DNA from: JAKFDK01 sp036676195
GTDB lineage: Bacteria > Bacillota > Sulfobacillia > Symbiobacteriales > ZC4RG38
Direction: 5' to 3'
Assembly: GCA_036676195.1 (NCBI GenBank)
Contig: JAKFDK010000146.1
Span: 1 to 16,865 of the forward strand
DNA: 16,865 nt
In this document: in pieces, positions 8,933 to 16,181 of the stretch
Layout: each line of letters begins with the position of its first letter
Numbering within the stretch: the stretch's first letter is position 1
Notes under the pieces: model-generated
What the model was told of the DNA's origin: nothing
Databases searched by the model: none
Seen by the model: the letters and a program-made list of their open reading frames with translations, nothing else
Position numbers and translations under genes: made by a program

Positions 8933-11900
8933 ATGAAGCCATTACAGCAACGCTACAGCAGCGGCACAGCACACCCGAAAAAGGGACCGCTGGCGGCGTA
9001 CCGCCTTCGCCTCATTGGTCAGCCGGAACTGTCAGGTCCGGATGGCCCGGTTCGCATCACCGCCATCCGGGCCCAGGCCGTGCTCTGGTACCTGTCTGCC
9101 CAGCCGCGGCGCAAGGTGCCTCGGATACAACTGGTTGACCTGCTCTGGGACGACTGCATCGAGACGGAGGGCCGGAACCGACTGCGCACCACCCTCAGCC
9201 GCCTGCGCGCAGAACTACCGGTCTGGCCCCTGTGCGCGGAAGGCGATGCTTTGTGGTGGGACGCGGCGGCCGGCATCCGGGTGGATGCTGCGGAGTTCGC
9301 CGCCCTCCGGCAGGTCGCCGATGACGCGTCCCGCAACCCGGGCCAGGTCCGAGCTGCCCTGTCTGCCGCGGCAGCCCTGTGGCAAGGGCCCTTTCTTGAC
9401 GGGTTCCATGTCCCCAATTCAGGGGGATACGACGAATGGGTGTTGCAGGAGCGGCAGTGCTGGGACCAGGAGGTGCTGGCCGTCCTGAGCGGCCTGCATG
9501 ACCTGGACGCCGGGGCAGGCGACTGGCCGGCGGCCGTCGCCCATGCCCTGGCCGCCCTGAAAATCGCCCCGCTGCAGGAAAGCTTTCATCGGTGGCTCAT
9601 GTACGCTCACTACCAGAGGGGTGACCGTGCCCAGGCCCTGGCGTGCTATGCTGCGTGCGAGCGACTGCTGCGCAACGAGGTGGGCGTCGCCCCGGACCCG
9701 AAAACGGTTACCCTGCGGGACGCCATCGCCACCGGACGCCTGCCGCGGCCGGCGACCGCCGCCGCCCCGGATGCCCCGCCACCGCCTGCTCAACCTGTAC
9801 CGCCGCCTGCCGCCACGCCGCCCGATCTGTTCCTGGTCGGTCGCAGCCAGGAATTGGACTGGATCCGGCAGGGTTTGACCCTGGCCTGGTCCGGTAGCGG
9901 GCGGGTGGTCCTGCTGCACGGGGAGGCGGGTATAGGCAAGTCGCGTCTGGTGCGCGCCGTAACGGTGCCGGACCAGACACTTTCAGGCGGTGCCGAACAC
10001 CGCACTCTGTTGATCGGCCACGGCTACGAGTCGGCCGCCGGGTTGCCCTATGCCCCCTTTGTCGAGGCCCTGACGCACGTGTTGCCATCTGTGGATCTGG
10101 ACAGGCTGTCGCTGGCCGCTACCTGGCTGGCTCAGGTCAGCCGGTTGGTGCCTGACCTGGCTGAGCGCGTGCCAGGGCTACCCGTGCCCGAAGAAGCCGA
10201 CGGACAGAGCGAGTGCCTGATGTATGAGGCGGTCGCCCGCTTCCTGGCAGCACTGCCCAGCCCCCTCCTGATGGTGGTCGAGGACGTACACTGGGCCGAT
10301 GAAGCCACCCTGCAACTCCTGGCTTATCTGGCCCGGCATCCGGCGCTCGCGGGTTGTGGCATCCTGGCCACCGCCCGAGCCGGGAGCATTCCGGAGCGGG
10401 TCGAACGGTTACTGCACGACTTGCAACGCCAGGGCCTGCTGGAGTGGCTGGAGGTGGGCGCTCTCACGGCGGCGGAGATCGGGCAATTCGTCACAGCCTT
10501 CACCGGGCGGCCGGATGACGCTCTGGCTGAACGCGTCTGTACAGAAACCCGCGGCAATCCTCTGTTTGCCATTGAGGTCATTCGTTCTCTCCAGGAGCAG
10601 GCCGGTCAGCACCACAGCCTGGCGGGTGCCCTCGAAGCGCTGCCGATTCCGCCCTCGGTCCAGGAAGTGATTCGCGGCCATCTGAGCCGTTTGCCGACCC
10701 CAACCACGGTTTTCCTGGCCGCCGCGGCCATCTTCCCGCGTCCTGCGCCCTTTCAGATCATCCGGCAGGTTTCCGGTCTCTCGGAGGAAGAGGCGCTCAT
10801 GGCGCTGGAGGCGCTGCTCCGGTCCGGTATCCTCGCGGAAGAAGCGGCTGGTGCCGGGAACCGCCCGTGTATTGCCTTCCGGCATGATCTGATCCGGCGG
10901 ACGGTCGCAAACAGCACCAGTTTCGCCAGAAGAGAAGCGCTGCACCGGCGCACCTATGACTGCCTGGAACAGGTGGCCGGGCCGAATCCACCCCTGCAGA
11001 TGGTGGAGCAGTTGGCCCATCATGCAACCGCAGGCGGACGCTGGGAGCAAGGGCTGCTTTGGAGCCAGCGGGCAGCATCGGCAGCCATGCAGGTGTATGC
11101 CTACGCCGCCGCAGTGCCGCTGCTGGAGCAGGCCCTGAAATGCCTGGAACAGTTGCCGCCTACGCCCGACCGGCAATGCCTGGGCATTGATATCCGCCTG
11201 CATCTGCATCCCGTGGCGTTCTACTCCCACCCGGAACGCATGCCGGAGTGGGTCCTGCCGGCGATTGAAACGGCCGTCACTTTGGGTGACGAGGTGCGCC
11301 TGGCTCGGGGGCGGTCGGCTTACGCGGCCGTCCTCATTTACCAGGGTGCTTTTCGGGAAGCCTTAAGCCTGCTGGAGCAGACCCTGCCGACCGCCCGGGC
11401 ATCCGGCCAGGCCGCCTTGCTGGGTCCGGTGCTGCGTCTGCTGGGGGCCGCCCTGGCCCTGTGCGGCGAATTCGACCGAACCTTGGCCGTGCAGGCGGAG
11501 GCCATCCCTCTGCAAGACGAATTGCGGTATCACCTGAATCAGGTGACGGCCCGAGCGGTAGTGGGCGGCGTTCTTGCCTTCCGCGGGCATCTGGACGAGG
11601 CGCAGGACCGACTGACGGAGCTGGAGCAGCGCTGTCGGACGAAGGGGGATCCCGCCGGACTTGCCCATGCCCTGGCCTACCGGGCCGCCGTCTGGCACCT
11701 GCGTGGCGACTGGCAGCAGGTGGCGGCAGACAGCGCGGAGGGACTGCAACTGGCCCGCGAGGCAGCACATCCGTTTCATGAATTTCAGGCCGGAATCTTC
11801 CGTGGGCCGGCCCTGGCCTATCTGGGCGACGTGGAGGCCGCCGTGGTCCACCAGGAAGCAAACATTGCCCTGGCCCATAAACTCGGTACGGGTTTCCTCC

Positions 11901-12277
11901 TGGGGTTGGCCCATGCCGCTCTGGGGGAGACCTACCTGGCGGCCGGGCGGCCGATCGCGGCCGGTGAAGCGGCCCAGACCGGGGTTGCGATTGCGACCAG
12001 GGGCGGGGCGCCGTACGATGCCGCTGTCTGCCGGGTGGTATGGGGGCGTGCCGCGGCCGCTGCCGGGGACCGGGTCCTGGCGCGCAACGAACTCCAGTCG
12101 GCGCTGCACAACCTGCAGACCCTGGGGGCCCGCCCATACGTCGGGCGCTGCCACAGCGCCCTCGCGCAGGTGGCGGAGACGGAAACAGAGCAGGCGTGGC
12201 ACCGGCAGCGAGCGGCAGAGCAATTTCAGGCAGCGGGCATGAACTGGGATCTGCGCCGGCTGACCGGCGCCCCCTGA
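8933..12277 (+). CDS. BTAD/SARP-type transcriptional regulator with STAND AAA ATPase and helical-repeat tail
   Basis: The product is 1114 aa. Residues 23-110 resemble the OmpR/SARP winged-helix DNA-binding domain (YRLRLIGQPEL, QAVLWYLSAQPRRKVPR, LVDLLWDD, NRLRTTLSRLRAEL). Residues 112-265 match a bacterial transcriptional activation domain (GPFLDGF, HRWLMYAHYQRGDRAQALACY, VGVAPDPKTVTLRDAI). After a Pro/Ala linker (271-297) comes an AAA_16/STAND ATPase: VGRSQEL, Walker A GEAGIGKS (320-327), and Walker B LLMVVEDVHWAD (about 445-456). The remainder to 1114 is TPR-like helical repeats, with no C-terminal LuxR helix-turn-helix. Proteins of this design act as ATP-dependent, signal-gated activators. 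It stands alone on its strand, divergent from the LamG genes, which are its likeliest targets (inference). The ATG at 8933 has no Shine-Dalgarno and directly follows a -10-like box, so the true start may lie downstream, before residue 22. Confidence 0.92.
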   Translation: MKPLQQRYSSGTAHPKKGPLAAYRLRLIGQPELSGPDGPVRITAIRAQAVLWYLSAQPRRKVPRIQLVDLLWDDCIETEGRNRLRTTLSRLRAELPVWPLCAEGDALWWDAAAGIRVDAAEFAALRQVADDASRNPGQVRAALSAAAALWQGPFLDGFHVPNSGGYDEWVLQERQCWDQEVLAVLSGLHDLDAGAGDWPAAVAHALAALKIAPLQESFHRWLMYAHYQRGDRAQALACYAACERLLRNEVGVAPDPKTVTLRDAIATGRLPRPATAAAPDAPPPPAQPVPPPAATPPDLFLVGRSQELDWIRQGLTLAWSGSGRVVLLHGEAGIGKSRLVRAVTVPDQTLSGGAEHRTLLIGHGYESAAGLPYAPFVEALTHVLPSVDLDRLSLAATWLAQVSRLVPDLAERVPGLPVPEEADGQSECLMYEAVARFLAALPSPLLMVVEDVHWADEATLQLLAYLARHPALAGCGILATARAGSIPERVERLLHDLQRQGLLEWLEVGALTAAEIGQFVTAFTGRPDDALAERVCTETRGNPLFAIEVIRSLQEQAGQHHSLAGALEALPIPPSVQEVIRGHLSRLPTPTTVFLAAAAIFPRPAPFQIIRQVSGLSEEEALMALEALLRSGILAEEAAGAGNRPCIAFRHDLIRRTVANSTSFARREALHRRTYDCLEQVAGPNPPLQMVEQLAHHATAGGRWEQGLLWSQRAASAAMQVYAYAAAVPLLEQALKCLEQLPPTPDRQCLGIDIRLHLHPVAFYSHPERMPEWVLPAIETAVTLGDEVRLARGRSAYAAVLIYQGAFREALSLLEQTLPTARASGQAALLGPVLRLLGAALALCGEFDRTLAVQAEAIPLQDELRYHLNQVTARAVVGGVLAFRGHLDEAQDRLTELEQRCRTKGDPAGLAHALAYRAAVWHLRGDWQQVAADSAEGLQLAREAAHPFHEFQAGIFRGPALAYLGDVEAAVVHQEANIALAHKLGTGFLLGLAHAALGETYLAAGRPIAAGEAAQTGVAIATRGGAPYDAAVCRVVWGRAAAAAGDRVLARNELQSALHNLQTLGARPYVGRCHSALAQVAETETEQAWHRQRAAEQFQAAGMNWDLRRLTGAP

Positions 12278-12280
12278 CCA

Positions 12281-12511
12281 TCAGCCGATCACCCCCGCCT
12301 GCCCAAGCGCGGTCAGTTCATCCTCAGCGAGTCCCAGGCTGCGCAGGATGCCCGCCGTATCGGCCCCCGCAACCGGACCGGGGTCCGGACCGGGGTCCGG
12401 CCCGCGGCCGCGGGCATCGCCAACGGCGACGGGATGTGCCGGACAGGCGGGCCGGCCATCGGCCCCGCTCCAGAGCATACCCCGGGCCAGCAGATGCTGG
12501 GAGCCGGTCTC
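12281..12511 (-). pseudogene. C-terminal remnant of CaiB/BaiF-family CoA-transferase
   Basis: The minus frame ends at TGA 12283-12281 and reads about 75 residues: SQHLLARGMLWSGADGRP, then PAHPVAVGD, a Gly/Pro/Asp linker, and GADTAGILRSLGLAEDEL, TALGQAGVIG. The LLARGM segment and the closing G-x-D/H-T-x-x-I/V-L-x-x-L-G helix are typical of the extreme C-terminus of family III CoA-transferases, which are about 400 aa. The upstream nine-tenths, including the catalytic Asp region, is absent: past about 12511 the frame loses coding character and a plus-strand gene fragment begins. It converges on the BTAD gene with only three bases between stops. The linker contains two copies of a 12-bp unit (12375-12398). 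Confidence 0.6.
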
Positions 12512-13570
12512 ATGGGCAGGAAGCCTTCGACCAGGGCCTGCTGGTGGTGGCGCCTTTCATGTCGTACCGGACCGACGGGTATATCCTGATCGACCCGAAG
12601 ATCGGCGCCAGCGGCTATTACCTGGGCAACGGCACCAACGGCCTGCTCGGCGAGCAGGAGAGCCTGCTCCGGCCTGTGTTCACAGGTCAGGGCCTGGCGC
12701 AGGGGGGCATTCTCGGTCCCGGCTTCCTGCGCTGGCTGATCCGGGCGCCGGAGGTCAGCCAACCGGCGGCGCCGGAAGTGGCCCAGTTCAAGGGTATCGC
12801 CCTGAAAATGACCACACCCTGGGACCTGCGTGAGCCGGAAGGCTTGCCGTGTACGGACGCTGACCAGTTCCTGCGGGAAGCGACCGGCGCCATTTCGCCC
12901 ATGCAGGAGGGGTGCGAGGCACTGCGGGCGCTGCTGCGGGGGCTGCTGCGGGGGCTGCTGCGGGGGCTCAGCCGGGGCCTGGCCGACGGCGGCTACTTCG
13001 GCCTGGAAGGGGACATGGCCGACTGGGCCGGCATCCCCGCCAGCCTGACCGCTCTGGCCCTTGGGGTACAGCGTGGGCTGGGTGGCCGGCCTGATCATGG
13101 AAGCCAGCGCCAACCTGGGGCCGCCCCTGACCGTGGGTGGTGCTGTGGTCGCCCTGGGTGGCCTGCTGGCGGTTGGCGTCACCTCCGCGCTGGTAAAGTT
13201 CTTCCGCCTGGTGCGGGACCTGCCCGGGGCCAGGGCCGGCGGGCTCACCCTGCACGTGGTGGCGCTGGCCCGGCGCTTTGTGGCCGAGGAGCGCGGGTCG
13301 CTGTACCTGGGCGCCCTGCTGGCCCGCGACATCGAGGACCTGCGCCTGCACGCCCGCTTCGTGGCCGAAGCCGCCCGCCTGGGCGGGGACACTGCGCTTC
13401 TGGCCGAGATTCGGGACGGGGTGTGGGATGTGTACTGGCGGGGGCTGAATGAGGCCAGAAAGCGGGCGGAAGCTCCGGAAGCCTCCTGGCTGGACAAGCA
13501 GAACCTGGAGCGGTTCCTGGTCGGGCTGCGGGCCGCGACTGGCAAAGCTTCAGTCCCTGGGAACAGGTAG
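12511..13570 (+). pseudogene. 5'-truncated, frameshifted gene resembling the tail of transglutaminase-type secreted proteins
   Basis: Coding-like sequence begins without a start at about 12511 (HGQEAFDQGLLVVAPFMSY, then GYILIDPKIGASGYYLGNG). The QG-x-x-V plus GYIxxDPxTGA-x-Y pattern is what I recall after transglutaminase-like domains in large bacterial surface proteins; this is a family-level resemblance only. It continues through PWDLREPEG and an LRGLLRGLLRGLSRGL helix to 13062, then must change frame. Reading GGG instead of GGGG at 13063-13066 gives LALGYSVGWVAGLIMEASAN with two probable membrane segments (about 13040-13205). The frame ends at TAG 13568-13570 with WDVYWRGLNEARKRAEAPEA. No start or ribosome binding site exists, and the 5' part seems replaced by the CoA-transferase stub. 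Confidence 0.5.
12931..12966 (+). repeat. Three exact copies of a 12-bp tandem repeat
   Basis: CTGCTGCGGGGG occurs three times in tandem at 12931-12942, 12943-12954 and 12955-12966, inside the broken plus-strand gene. It encodes LLRG repeated in the reading frame, giving a Leu/Arg amphipathic segment. Such a unit is prone to slippage. Confidence 0.85.
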
Positions 13571-13599
13571 ATTGTGTCTACCACCACTTCGTATTCGTC

Positions 13600-13809
13600 A
13601 TGGTGTCCGCCACCGAATTTCCCGTCCATGGCGAGTCCAAGGATGCCTATTGTGCCTATACCGAAGATTACATCGTCGCCGGAGCGTTCGGTTTCATGGC
13701 GCTCGAAAGGGGCCGGTATAGTAAGCCGGTGCCAAAGTCGGAAGCCCAGGTCCGAGAAGAGATTCACGAATACCGGCTGATAGATGGCAGGTGGAGGCGG
13801 GTCAAGTAA
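13600..13809 (+). CDS. Small hypothetical protein or orphan C-terminal fragment
   Basis: From ATG 13600 the frame encodes 69 residues (VSATEFPVHGESKDAYCAY, TEDYIVAGAFGFMALERGRY, ending LIDGRWRRVK) and stops at TAA 13807-13809. Its composition (Tyr, Glu, Asp) is more natural than in the other two frames. The same frame reads plausibly upstream of the ATG (SFSPWEQVDCVYHHFVFV, from about 13545), and no Shine-Dalgarno is present, so this may be a C-terminal piece of a larger lost gene. It could even be the old end of the preceding broken gene after another frameshift near 13540-13570. I do not recognise a family. Confidence 0.35.
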   Translation: MVSATEFPVHGESKDAYCAYTEDYIVAGAFGFMALERGRYSKPVPKSEAQVREEIHEYRLIDGRWRRVK

Positions 13810-14065
13810 GACGCCCGGGGACTGCTTCCGTACCTGAGTGCAGTCTTGGCGGCGGCCCGGCGGCAGTAGAACCGGCTGTTCTCGGGGGGCGATGGGTTCC
13901 CTCCAGGGCGTCAGCTGTGCGCAGTGCCACCTTGGGAAAGTTGCAGGGACCCTGACAAGGCTGCCGATCTGCAGCGGGGGGTGGTGTTGGGCAAGGTCGG
14001 ACCGGTGACGGTGCGTTGGGCTCTGTCCCTGCCGCCGCACCATCAGGGGTTGCACCCGGGACACA
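13810..14065. other. Gene-poor spacer
   Basis: I see no supported gene here. A 61-codon plus frame (13924-14109) reads RDPDKAADLQRGVVLGKVGP and then RWALSLPPHHQG. It lacks a ribosome binding site, runs into the 3' end of the TetR gene and has no recognised match. It may be a decayed fragment. Confidence 0.4.
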
Positions 14066-14848
14066 TCAAGATGATCCTGAACCAGTTGGCGCCTCCTGGC
14101 CGCATGTAGCGGCGGCGGCGGTGGGCCGCCGAAGATGGGTGGCGCCGGCTCCGCCCAGCAGCCAGGCCAGAGCCTTGTCCAGGCCGGCCTCCAGGCGTCC
14201 GGCGGAGGCGCCGTCTGCCTTCGGACCCTGCACTGCCAGAGCGTACCACCAGAGCGCGCATGACCACCGGGCGAGTTCCGCCAGGTCCGTTTCTTTGGCG
14301 ACTTCTCCGGCCGCCTGCGCCGGGAGCAGCGCCCGCCGCACCACCCCCAGGAGCCGGCTCGGAAACGGTGACGGCGGCTCCCATGGCCGGGGGTGGCGGG
14401 GCGGGCGCTTGGACCTGACCCCTTCGGCGGCAGCCAGCAGCCACAAATCCCCTTCAGCCTGCAGTTCTCCGCTCAGCCCCACCAGCACCTGCTGTACCCG
14501 GGCCAACTCCGGATGGCCCTGGGTATTGCCACGCTGCGGCGGGCGCCGGCAGTGGGCGGCTGCTTTGCCATCCAGTCGGTGCCCGCTGGTATACGCCACG
14601 TGTTCCCGGCAGGCCGCCAACAACTCGGCTTTCAGCCCGAAATATTTATAGACGGTAGTGCGGCCGACACCTGCCCGCTCCGCCACTTCCTTGACAGTAA
14701 ACCGGCGCGGGCCCACCTCGGCGACCAGGGCGGCAGCAGTGTCGAGCACGTGGGGCCGCATCTCGTCTCGCCACTGATGCCGGCGGGGGACGATCTCGTC
14801 GTAGTTGTAGGGGATCCAGTTTCCCTTGCGGCCACTGTACCGGTGCAT
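14066..14848 (-). CDS. TetR/AcrR-family transcriptional regulator
   Basis: The product is 260 aa, starting at ATG 14848 and ending at TGA 14068-14066. This start is chosen because GGAGGT lies 9 bases upstream and because residues 31-80 then form the usual N-terminal helix-turn-helix: RPHVLDTAAALVAEVGPRRF followed by TVKEVAERAGVGRTTVYKYF (about 51-70). The longer reading from 15028 would include the promoter and is rejected. The N-terminal extension (residues 1-30, rich in Tyr, Arg and Trp) is longer than average. The C-terminal two-thirds is the variable ligand and dimer domain (LARWSCALWWYALAVQGPKA), which gives no ligand hint. Its own promoter carries palindromes, so negative autoregulation is likely. 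No intact neighbour is an obvious target; the CoA-transferase stub and GntR remnant suggest that a lost catabolic cluster once lay here. Confidence 0.9.
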   Translation of the reverse strand: MHRYSGRKGNWIPYNYDEIVPRRHQWRDEMRPHVLDTAAALVAEVGPRRFTVKEVAERAGVGRTTVYKYFGLKAELLAACREHVAYTSGHRLDGKAAAHCRRPPQRGNTQGHPELARVQQVLVGLSGELQAEGDLWLLAAAEGVRSKRPPRHPRPWEPPSPFPSRLLGVVRRALLPAQAAGEVAKETDLAELARWSCALWWYALAVQGPKADGASAGRLEAGLDKALAWLLGGAGATHLRRPTAAAATCGQEAPTGSGSS

Positions 14849-14897
14849 GCGGGGGCCACCTCCACAGGGGGTCTTTTCCACGCTCCGCGCCATTCGA

Positions 14898-14909
14898 GAA
14901 CACGTGTTC
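14898..14909. promoter_or_regulatory. Perfect 12-bp palindrome GAACACGTGTTC, candidate TetR operator
   Basis: The sequence is a perfect palindrome about 10-20 bases downstream of the predicted TetR start point, in the untranslated leader. TetR-family repressors commonly bind palindromes overlapping their own promoter. Whether this or the spacer repeat at 14933-14952 is the operator cannot be decided from sequence. Confidence 0.5.
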
Positions 14910-14926
14910 GCCAACGGCGCGGCATA

Positions 14927-14955
14927 AGAATAACACCCCCACGCCGGGGTGTCAA
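14927..14955 (-). promoter_or_regulatory. Promoter of the TetR gene with inverted repeat in the spacer
   Basis: On the minus strand TTGACA (14955-14950) and TATTCT (14932-14927) are separated by exactly 17 bases, a near-consensus sigma-70/SigA promoter. The start point should fall near 14920, about 72 bases before the ATG. The spacer holds an inverted repeat, ACACCCC (14933-14939) and GGGGTGT (14946-14952), separated by six bases, well placed for a repressor to block RNA polymerase. Confidence 0.75.
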
Positions 14956-15298
14956 CCAAAATATGGAACATCGGCTGAACGACACAACGGCACGGCCTCC
15001 GAGGTGATTCCCACCGTGGGCCGCTCACGCATCTACAGCATCTGGGGTCACGCCGCCCACGCCTGCGTCAGCGCCGGAATTTCATCCCTCCAAGGAGTCA
15101 GGTTTCATCCACTCTGACGGAACAACAAAACCCGCCCTCCTCAGGCGGGTGAGTTCAGGTTTCGTTATAATTCTGGAGCATCGTACGGTAGCATGGACTG
15201 AACATGAAAGGTTGGGACTTCCTTTAGCACCTGCCGACCAGTCCCGCCGGAGGATGTTTTCACCTCCTGAGACAGACTCTTGCCCCCATTGCTGCGGC
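14956..15298. other. Intergenic stretch upstream of TetR and downstream of mntA
   Basis: No gene is supported on either strand. The stretch contains the rho-independent terminator at 15121-15150 and otherwise only short non-coding-looking frames. A 67-codon plus frame at 15149-15352 has no ribosome binding site and antisense overlap with mntA, and is not believed. Confidence 0.6.
15121..15150 (-). terminator. Rho-independent terminator of the hepT-mntA operon
   Basis: On the minus strand ACCCGCC (15150-15144), a 7-base loop and GGCGGGT (15136-15130) form a perfect 7-bp GC-rich stem, followed by TTTTGTTGTT (15130-15121). It lies about 150 bases after the mntA stop. On the plus strand the stem has no good T-tract, so it acts in the minus direction. 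Confidence 0.8.
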
Positions 15299-15748
15299 TC
15301 ATTGACCAGGGGATGGACGCATGAGCCTATCCCGCAGCAGATCCTTCAGTGAGGACCGCAGGAAGGGTTCAAAGTCGAAATACTCCCGCCACGTCCGTTC
15401 GAGAAACTCGGTCCGGACGTCATCATCCGTACAGTAGAGCAGTTCGCCGCGGGAGGCATTGTACCGAAGGGCGATCGTGGCGTAATTCAAGACGTTCAGA
15501 TCAATCGGGAGGCGGACCTTCCACTCCAGATCAGTGGCCAGATCGGACACAAAATCGAAAGCCGCTTCCTTCGATACCAGCTCCGGATCCACAATAACCC
15601 CCAGGTCAATGTCGTGAAACCGGGGGTCGGTTGCAAATGAGCCAAACAGGAATGCGACCCGCACCTCCGGCCGGTGACTGACCACCTGGACGATGGCTTC
15701 CCGAACCGCCCGCCGTTGCTCAGCGGAAACTTCCAGATAGGGGCGCAC
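15299..15748 (-). CDS. mntA: MntA-like minimal nucleotidyltransferase, antitoxin of a type VII toxin-antitoxin pair
   Basis: The product is 149 aa from GTG 15748 (GGGGGAG five bases upstream) to TGA 15301-15299. The nucleotidyltransferase signature is present: FLFGSFATDPRFHDIDLGV gives Gly36-Ser37, then Asp46 and Asp48, with a third acidic residue in PIDLNVLN (Asp83). The spacing between GS and DxD is 8 residues rather than the canonical 10, a shorter loop. In characterised HepT/MntA pairs the MntA enzyme transfers AMP from ATP to a Tyr of the HepT RNase and silences it. Here the gene lies 12 bases after the hepT stop on the same strand, the standard arrangement, so it is cotranscribed. It is intact although its partner is frameshifted. 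Confidence 0.85.
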   Translation of the reverse strand: MRPYLEVSAEQRRAVREAIVQVVSHRPEVRVAFLFGSFATDPRFHDIDLGVIVDPELVSKEAAFDFVSDLATDLEWKVRLPIDLNVLNYATIALRYNASRGELLYCTDDDVRTEFLERTWREYFDFEPFLRSSLKDLLRDRLMRPSPGQ

Positions 15749-15760
15749 CAGTACTCCCCC

Positions 15761-16181
15761 TCAGATCTCTTCTTCCAGGTAGCTGGCGACCTCAGACAGA
15801 TAGCGTTCGAGGTCACCCAGGCTTGCCTGCAGGATTCGGTAGAGCCGCCGGTCGTCAATCTGCCCGTACTGGTGTACCAGGAGGTTGCGAAACCGGGCCA
15901 TGGGCATCATCTGTCGGGTCCTGCGTGATGATTCCACCCGAGGCTAACAATTCCATGCAGTGGGCGTAGCTGTCGGGTGACTGCCGGAGCTGCTTGGCGC
16001 AGAGGTGGTTGCACAGATCAAGCGCTGCCTCCGTTGCCACGATCAGCTTGTACTTGGCGGCCGACACGACCAGGTCGTCGCTGACAAACGCTTGCTCGGG
16101 ACGCCCGGAGAGGGAGCGGAGTACCTCAAGCGCCCCGCGGATGTAGGCAGCTTTTTGACGCACCCGTGCCAGATCAATCAC
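15761..16181 (-). pseudogene. hepT: HepT-like (DUF86) RNase toxin, broken by a one-base frameshift
   Basis: It starts at GTG 16181, with GGGAGG at 16196-16191 nine bases upstream. The first frame reads IDLARVRQKAAYIRGALEV, YKLIVATEAALDLCNHLCA and MELLASGGIITQD, typical of the HepT helical bundle, then goes wrong. From about 15918 a second frame reads RQMMPMARFRNLLVHQYGQ and IDDRRLYRILQASLGDLERY, ending YLEEEI at TGA 15763-15761. It contains the HepT R-x4-H-x-Y motif (RNLLVHQY, 15889-15866): catalytic Arg and His plus the Tyr that MntA modifies. The locus is 421 bases, one more than needed for an intact 139-aa protein, so a single inserted base in the GGACCCGAC tract (about 15914-15921) explains it. 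As read, translation yields a 111-codon-frame product (from TTG 16190) lacking the active site. A sequencing indel is the main alternative. Confidence 0.85.

Noticed and set aside
10409..11230. 273-codon minus-strand frame inside the regulator
   Set aside because: Shadow of the BTAD/ATPase gene; no ribosome binding site or motif.
12313..14064. 583-codon minus-strand frame
   Set aside because: It is antisense to better-supported plus-strand fragments, Arg/Pro/Ser-rich, and conflicts with the CoA-transferase frame.
14849..15028. 60-codon N-terminal extension of the TetR gene
   Set aside because: It would span the promoter and both palindromes, while ATG 14848 has an ideal Shine-Dalgarno.
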